Positions 6,105 through 6,836 of a stretch of DNA of 6,836 nucleotides are shown piece by piece. The notes under the pieces are model-generated. The model saw only the letters and a list, made by a program, of their open reading frames with translations, ran no database searches and was not told the origin of the DNA. Every line of letters begins with the position of its first letter. Within the stretch, counting starts at the first letter, position 1. The stretch comes from CAG-307 sp964524125 (GTDB taxonomy: Bacteria > Bacillota_I > Bacilli_A > Acholeplasmatales > Anaeroplasmataceae): contig CAZGBY010000064.1 of assembly GCA_964524125.1 (NCBI GenBank), forward strand, positions 1 through 6,836, in the 5' to 3' direction. Position numbers and translations under genes: made by a program.

Positions 6105-6133
6105 ATTTTACATCATTTCAAAAAGAATATAAA
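6105..6133 (-). promoter_or_regulatory. Weak candidate promoter of the peptidase gene
   Basis: On the minus strand TTTATA (6128-6133) and TAAAAT (6105-6110) are 17 bp apart and would leave a leader of about 20 nt including the GGAGG site. A better -10 match, TATAAT at 6096-6101, is too close to the ribosome binding site to be useful. In sequence this AT-rich the call is tentative. Confidence 0.3.
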
Positions 6134-6177
6134 TAAGATTTTTAATATTAATTTATGTAAATTCACTTAAAATTAGC

Positions 6178-6223
6178 AAAAAAATACAAAAAATGAAAAA
6201 AAATTCAAAAAAACGTCAAAAAA
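6178..6223. other. Phased A-tracts (predicted curved DNA)
   Basis: Five A-runs of 6-8 bases lie at 6178-6184, 6188-6193, 6196-6203, 6207-6213 and 6218-6223, with centres spaced about 9 to 10.5 bp. In-phase A-tracts of this kind are the classic cause of intrinsic DNA bending. They lie between the divergent peptidase and nuclease genes. I see no convincing promoter for the nuclease gene here. Confidence 0.5.
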
Positions 6224-6238
6224 TGGATTTATTATAGT

Positions 6239-6243
6239 GGAGG
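6239..6243 (+). promoter_or_regulatory. Ribosome binding site before a 6-codon or broken ORF
   Basis: GGAGG lies 10 nt before the ATG at 6254. It is the strongest ribosome binding site upstream of the nuclease gene, yet the ORF it serves stops after six codons. Confidence 0.6.
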
Positions 6244-6253
6244 TAAAAAAAAC

Positions 6254-6341
6254 ATGAATAATTTTAAGACATAAATATTTTAATAATGAAGTAGAAAAAA
6301 TATTAAATTCAAAAGGAAAAGAGGTTATCAATTATGAGTGA
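6254..6341 (+). pseudogene. Short coding-like ORF broken by a one-base frameshift
   Basis: The ATG at 6254, with a good GGAGG site, encodes only MNNFKT before a TAA (6272-6274). One frame over, from 6267, the sequence reads RHKYFNNEVEKIL, then NSKGKEVINYE, and stops at TGA 6339-6341. That is ordinary soluble coding composition with no start of its own. Removing one base near 6262-6267 (TTTTAA) joins the two into a peptide of about 28 residues whose end overlaps the nuclease ATG by 8 nt, the arrangement of translationally coupled genes. It may be a decayed small gene, a sequencing or assembly error, a frameshift site, or chance. The peptide is not recognised. Confidence 0.4.
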
Positions 6342-6836
6342 ATTTCATATTTCACCAAAACTAGAAAGTAAAATTATTAAACACATTTATACACTATCAT
6401 ATGATCCATTTTTTAAATATTTCTTTAAAGATGTTATAGTTATGGCATTATTTTTAACTAGTCTATTTGGCATAAAAATAACACCGGATATGATCGATTA
6501 TGAAGATACTGAAAATATAGCTGAAGGAGGTTTAGTTATAAGACATGACTTGTATGTAACAGTTCATTTTAATGATGAAGATAAAGTAATACATATAGGT
6601 CTTGAGATGCAAAATCAGTTTGATAGTGCATTATCTTTAAGAATGGAAGATGACTTACATTTAGGTAAAACTATTAAATTGAATAGTAGAGAAGATTCTA
6701 AGAAAATATCTTATTATGGAATTTGGTTTTTATCTCGTCAATGTGCTAAACATTATGAATTTAATAAATTTGTAAAAAAATATACATATAGAGATGAAGA
6801 TAACGATTTATTAGCAGATAATGATTATATATATTT
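6334..6836 (+). CDS. Rpn / PD-(D/E)XK transposase-family nuclease (5' part, cut by right edge)
   Basis: The first 167 codons of a protein of the Rpn (recombination-promoting nuclease, PDDEXK transposase) family, usually about 250-320 residues. Members of this family are DNA endonucleases that raise recombination and are often present in many copies per genome. The N-terminus has the family's DPFFKYFFKD segment (24-33) and a hydrophobic helix VIVMALFLTSLFG (34-46). The nuclease core follows: RHDLYV (D72) and LEMQNQ (E91, Q93), the E-x-Q variant of the PD-(D/E)XK motif. The start at 6334 is preceded by AAGAGG (6319-6324), 9 nt away, and an in-frame TAA at 6304-6306 limits extension. The preceding broken ORF overlaps this start by 8 nt. 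No inverted repeats of a transposon are visible in the window. Confidence 0.9.
   Translation, partial: MSEFHISPKLESKIIKHIYTLSYDPFFKYFFKDVIVMALFLTSLFGIKITPDMIDYEDTENIAEGGLVIRHDLYVTVHFNDEDKVIHIGLEMQNQFDSALSLRMEDDLHLGKTIKLNSREDSKKISYYGIWFLSRQCAKHYEFNKFVKKYTYRDEDNDLLADNDYIY

Overview
The window is a very AT-rich stretch of a low-GC Bacillota chromosome. It carries the C-terminal part of the sporulation phosphatase SpoIIE, a T-box-controlled asparaginyl-tRNA synthetase gene, strong GGAGG-type ribosome binding sites and standard stop-codon use (TGG for Trp, TAA stops). SpoIIE points to a spore-forming ancestry. The base composition together with an Rpn-type nuclease gene would fit an uncultured Erysipelotrichia- or Mollicutes-related gut lineage, but that placement is inference.

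Layout, left to right. (1) 2-1345 (+): the 3' part of spoIIE. Its frame is open to the left edge, and the codons before the first ATG encode membrane segments, so the gene is cut by the window and does not start at 137. (2) 1346-1784: a small self-contained minus-strand transcription unit. It has a near-consensus promoter (TTTACA-17-TATAAT), two identical CcpA cre-like sites 31 bp apart upstream of it, a good ribosome binding site, an unrecognised 26-codon ORF, a roughly 120-nt untranslated tail with a long hairpin, and a minus-strand terminator placed against the end of spoIIE. (3) 1785-3282 (-): a single-gene unit for an AAA-type ATPase with a C-terminal PD-(D/E)XK-like domain (Arch_ATPase/DUF234 type). 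It has its own promoter, a palindrome at the predicted transcript start, and terminators on both sides. (4) 3307-5016 (-): asnS behind a T-box leader whose specifier codon is readable as AAC (Asn), with promoter and terminator. (5) 5051-6133 (-): an M42-family aminopeptidase with all expected metal and catalytic residues. No terminator separates it from the asnS promoter. (6) 6178-6836 (+): phased A-tracts (probably curved DNA), a short coding-like stretch broken by a one-base frameshift, and the first 167 codons of an Rpn/PDDEXK transposase-family nuclease cut by the right edge.

The genes do not form one pathway: spoIIE, asnS and the peptidase are ordinary chromosomal genes, interspersed with accessory nuclease-type genes. 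The least explained element is the 26-codon unit at 1354-1702, which combines a strong promoter, duplicated catabolite-type operators and a tiny ORF. No strong evidence for a complete new multi-gene system was found.
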